DNA of 8,119 nt from Promethearchaeia archaeon. Its GTDB lineage: Archaea > Asgardarchaeota > Lokiarchaeia > Sigyniarchaeales > SOKP01. This document shows, piece by piece, positions 6,053 through 8,119 of the stretch. Position 1 is the first letter of the stretch. Every line of letters starts with the position of its first letter. The notes under the pieces are model-generated. The model saw nothing but the letters and a program-made list of their open reading frames with translations. It had not been told where the DNA came from and made no database searches. The stretch lies in assembly GCA_029856295.1 (NCBI GenBank), contig JAHQWS010000083.1, positions 1 through 8,119 of the forward strand. The letters are read 5' to 3'. The position numbers were made by a program, and so were the translations under genes.

Positions 6053-7249
6053 TTAAGGAAAATTAGGATTGTCTTTTTCAATATATTCCATATATTTTTG
6101 AATAAATTGAGATAATGCATTGAAATTAGGAGAATTACCAGTTCTTACGAAAATAGCTGTGACAGCGTTTCCCATTAGAATTGCTTCTGAGGGAGTTAAA
6201 TTACAAGCTAAACCAAGTACGGTTCCTGCGTTAAAATGATCTCCAGCACTGGTCGTATATCGGGGTTTTGAAGTATTACCTTCAGTGACCCAAAAATGAT
6301 CATCTTTAGTAGAGACCGTTGCAAAATGTGGGGAATGAATTACTAAATAGGATATATTAAGGAAATTATTTATTAAAATACCCGCATCACTTAAATCTTC
6401 CCTATTTTTTTGTTTAAATTTTATTAAATTTGCGCTTTTTAGAGCATTTAATACGTCTTTCGCTTCTTGATCATTCAAACTCAACAGCAAGGGAATCTTT
6501 TCTTCTATTTTCGGAATAAATTTCAAAAAAGAAATAAGATCTTTTTTGGTTCTTCTTTTTACATCTGCCAAATCAAGAAAAAGTAATTTATCTTTTGAAT
6601 TATTTAAAGATGGAATTATTTCTAAAGTAATATGATACAATATATCTTCTAATTCTAAAATGGTTGCCCAATACCCCATCCCAATTAAACTACATGAATT
6701 AAATTTTTGCTCTAAGTAATCAAGTCCAACCCTTTCATGTATTAAATCCCAATTAATTTTTAAAATATCCCCAATATCGCTTAACATTATCTTTCCATCA
6801 TTAAATTCAAGTCCTATCGTATGGCCCGGATTTGTAAAAGAATTAACCTCAATAGAATTTTTTGATTTTAGGGAAGAAAAAATATCTAATATATTAGGAT
6901 AACCCCACGCAGAAGCTAAAAAAACTTTTTTAACCCCTAACATGCTCAATGCTTTACAGACATTTGATGTAAAACCTCCAGTTGTCTTTCTTTTTAATAA
7001 TGTGTTTATACCAACCGAACTTCCTGCGACATTCAGAATTAATTTGCCAAAATCTTTCATATAATCCATTCGATTCCATTTCCCCAATCCTTCTCGAGAT
7101 TCGATTAAAATATATAATGAATCAATAAAACCATCCCAACCTAAAAAGCAAGAATGTTTCGCAATTAAATTTTTAAGAGAGGTTATTTTATTATTAAGAG
7201 AACTAAGGGATTCTAAGGTATAATCATATTCATTGAGCTTCTCGTACAT
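6053..7249 (-). CDS. PfkB/ribokinase-family carbohydrate kinase
   Basis: Family role: ATP-dependent phosphorylation of a sugar or nucleoside hydroxyl in the cytoplasm. Seen: GWDGFID (37-43) forms the N-terminal sugar-binding loop. TTGGFTSNVCKALSMLG (from 88) is the first family signature, with the GG pair at 90-91 and N95 as substrate contacts. TTSAGDHFNAG (332-342) is the second signature, with D337 as catalytic base. The usual GAGD of the anion hole reads SAGD. GNAVTAIFVRTGNSP follows as the C-terminal helix. At 398 residues it is longer than ribokinase (about 310) because of an N-terminal extension and insertions, like a family of GFDGF(V/I)D-type kinases whose substrates are not known. 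It is not the ADP-dependent glucokinase/phosphofructokinase branch by these motifs. ATG at 7249 is supported by AAGGA 9 bases upstream. It lies 28 bases after the methyltransferase gene on the same strand and is probably co-transcribed with it. Confidence 0.83.
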   Translation of the reverse strand: MYEKLNEYDYTLESLSSLNNKITSLKNLIAKHSCFLGWDGFIDSLYILIESREGLGKWNRMDYMKDFGKLILNVAGSSVGINTLLKRKTTGGFTSNVCKALSMLGVKKVFLASAWGYPNILDIFSSLKSKNSIEVNSFTNPGHTIGLEFNDGKIMLSDIGDILKINWDLIHERVGLDYLEQKFNSCSLIGMGYWATILELEDILYHITLEIIPSLNNSKDKLLFLDLADVKRRTKKDLISFLKFIPKIEEKIPLLLSLNDQEAKDVLNALKSANLIKFKQKNREDLSDAGILINNFLNISYLVIHSPHFATVSTKDDHFWVTEGNTSKPRYTTSAGDHFNAGTVLGLACNLTPSEAILMGNAVTAIFVRTGNSPNFNALSQFIQKYMEYIEKDNPNFP

Positions 7250-7258
7250 ATTTAACTG

Positions 7259-7263
7259 TCCTT
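7259..7263 (-). promoter_or_regulatory. Ribosome-binding site of the kinase gene
   Basis: On the minus strand AAGGA precedes the kinase ATG by 9 bases. It is the best-placed Shine-Dalgarno match in the window and fixes this start. Its presence suits a gene internal to a transcript, whereas the promoter-proximal plus-strand genes have weak or no such sites. Confidence 0.55.
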
Positions 7264-7277
7264 AAAATCTTAAGTTT

Positions 7278-8119
7278 TTATTTTTTCCTTTTAATTTGAA
7301 TCTCTTTTTCAAAAAATCCAGAATTGATGATTTTAATATTCTTATCATTCAAACGTGTATAGATTTCAAATGGAGGATGATCTATTTTATTTAGTTTGTT
7401 TTTGTTTAAAAATTCCATAATTCTTCTATAAGTTATGTAAATAGAATACTCTGAGATATCACATCCTATCCATTTCCTATTAAGTTTCTCTGCAATTAAG
7501 AGTGTTGTTCCTGAACCACAAAAAAAGTCAGCTACTAAATCCCCTTCATTGCTGCCTAATTTAATAATTCTATCTAGTAATTTGTGATGTTTTTGAGTAG
7601 GAAAACCAGTCCATTCCTTAGATGCTGGTTGCATACAAGGAATCCTCCAAACGTCATCCATTTTCTTGTCTGTCACTATTCGATAAACTACGTGCCCATT
7701 TTCATCTTTTTTATTCTTTAATACACCATTTTCCATCTTTCTCTTTAATTGTTTTCTTGGTTTCTCCCTAGGAATCCTAAGTTCATTGAAAGTATGGGTA
7801 GATGACTTTGAGTATACAAGGATATCATCATGGGCTCGAGGAAGGTTTTGCTTTCCTGCAGAGTATTTATTATAATAATACCATACAATACTATTTACAA
7901 ATTTATTTGAGCCAAAAATTTCGTCCAAAATTAATCTTACATAGTGACTAGCATGCCAATCTAAATGGACAAATATTAATCCTTTTTTTGAGAGTAATTT
8001 TTTGAATAAAATTATCCTTTCATAAAGCATTTGCAAATAGGAATTCAAATCATTCTTCCAATGATCATCATATGCAATTGTATCATAATCTCGCTCTTTA
8101 CTTTTAATTTCTATATGAT
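7278..8119 (-). CDS. N4/N6 DNA methyltransferase (Mod-like, beta class), 5'-truncated
   Basis: Family role: SAM-dependent methylation of adenine N6 or cytosine N4 in a specific DNA sequence. Seen: the frame stays open past the right edge, so the N-terminus with the expected catalytic DPPY/DPPF motif lies outside. The TTG at 8048 is an internal Leu, since conserved residues (YDDHWKNDLNSYLQMLYERI) continue across it. Then come FVHLDWHASHYVRLILDEIFG, typical of type III Mod-like enzymes; a basic variable region (about 7680-7800) that may carry target recognition; MDDVWRIP; FPTQK (7590-7604); and the SAM-binding loop DFFCGSGTT (7503-7529) followed by WIGCDIS. The order catalytic motif, target region, then SAM loop marks the beta class. 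FPTQK is followed by H where P is usual. After HPPFEIY the protein stops within about 25 residues in a Lys-rich tail, whereas related long enzymes continue. No restriction gene is seen in the window, though one could lie upstream. Confidence 0.87.
   Translation of the reverse strand, partial: HIEIKSKERDYDTIAYDDHWKNDLNSYLQMLYERIILFKKLLSKKGLIFVHLDWHASHYVRLILDEIFGSNKFVNSIVWYYYNKYSAGKQNLPRAHDDILVYSKSSTHTFNELRIPREKPRKQLKRKMENGVLKNKKDENGHVVYRIVTDKKMDDVWRIPCMQPASKEWTGFPTQKHHKLLDRIIKLGSNEGDLVADFFCGSGTTLLIAEKLNRKWIGCDISEYSIYITYRRIMEFLNKNKLNKIDHPPFEIYTRLNDKNIKIINSGFFEKEIQIKRKK

Noticed and set aside
6053..7249. ADP-dependent glucokinase/phosphofructokinase, a common archaeal sugar kinase of similar role
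   Set aside because: The two PfkB signatures (GG near residue 90 and AGDHFNAG near 335) fit the ATP-dependent ribokinase/PfkB family, and the length (398) is below the usual ~450 of the ADP-dependent enzymes.
1..8119. tRNA, rRNA, CRISPR repeats, insertion sequences or an obvious defence island
   Set aside because: No regularly spaced repeats, transposase motifs or GC-rich structured RNA segments were seen. A single partial methyltransferase at the edge is not enough to call a defence system.

Overview
This is an A+T-rich archaeal chromosome segment. The evidence for an archaeon is indirect. Spacers carry purine-rich/TATA-like elements (for example TTTATATA at 3157-3164 and TTTATAAT at 4029-4036). 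T-rich tracts without GC-rich hairpins follow stop codons. Shine-Dalgarno signals are weak or absent, and an ArsR-type winged-helix regulator and a zinc-ribbon membrane protein are present. The overall style resembles Asgard archaea (Lokiarchaeia-like), but that placement is an inference, and no rRNA or marker gene here can confirm it.

Layout. At the left edge (1-708, +) is the 5'-truncated end of an ArsR/HTH_20-like regulator. Three metabolic genes and a membrane protein follow on the same strand: a nitrilase-superfamily carbon-nitrogen hydrolase (795-1568), an L-fucose/L-arabinose isomerase-like enzyme (1655-3091), a small zinc-ribbon/two-TM protein with a possible PH-like domain (3261-3959), and a GH5 glycosidase resembling the glucosylceramidase/steryl-glucosidase subfamily GH5_12 (4080-6014). 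Converging on the minus strand are a PfkB-family sugar kinase (6053-7249) and, 28 bases upstream of it, the 3' part of a beta-class (N4/N6) DNA methyltransferase (7278-8119, truncated by the window edge). Coding density is high; the longest spacer is about 170 bases. No RNA gene, insertion sequence or CRISPR array was seen.

How the genes may work together. An intracellular beta-glucosidase-type hydrolase, an aldose-ketose isomerase homologue and a PfkB kinase would together make a plausible route for releasing, isomerising and phosphorylating a sugar from a glycoside or glycolipid. The C-N hydrolase could act on an amide in the same substrate. This pathway is inferred from gene proximity and family membership only. 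Some support comes from a related sequence element, CTTCATAAT-nn-TATTA or a near match, 35-39 bases before the starts of the C-N hydrolase, isomerase and GH5 genes. In the spacer after the regulator it is the core of a 30-base inverted repeat (752-781), a candidate operator or leader hairpin.

Both edge genes run off the window. The Leu codons (TTG) at 73 and at 8046-8048 are internal residues, not true starts.
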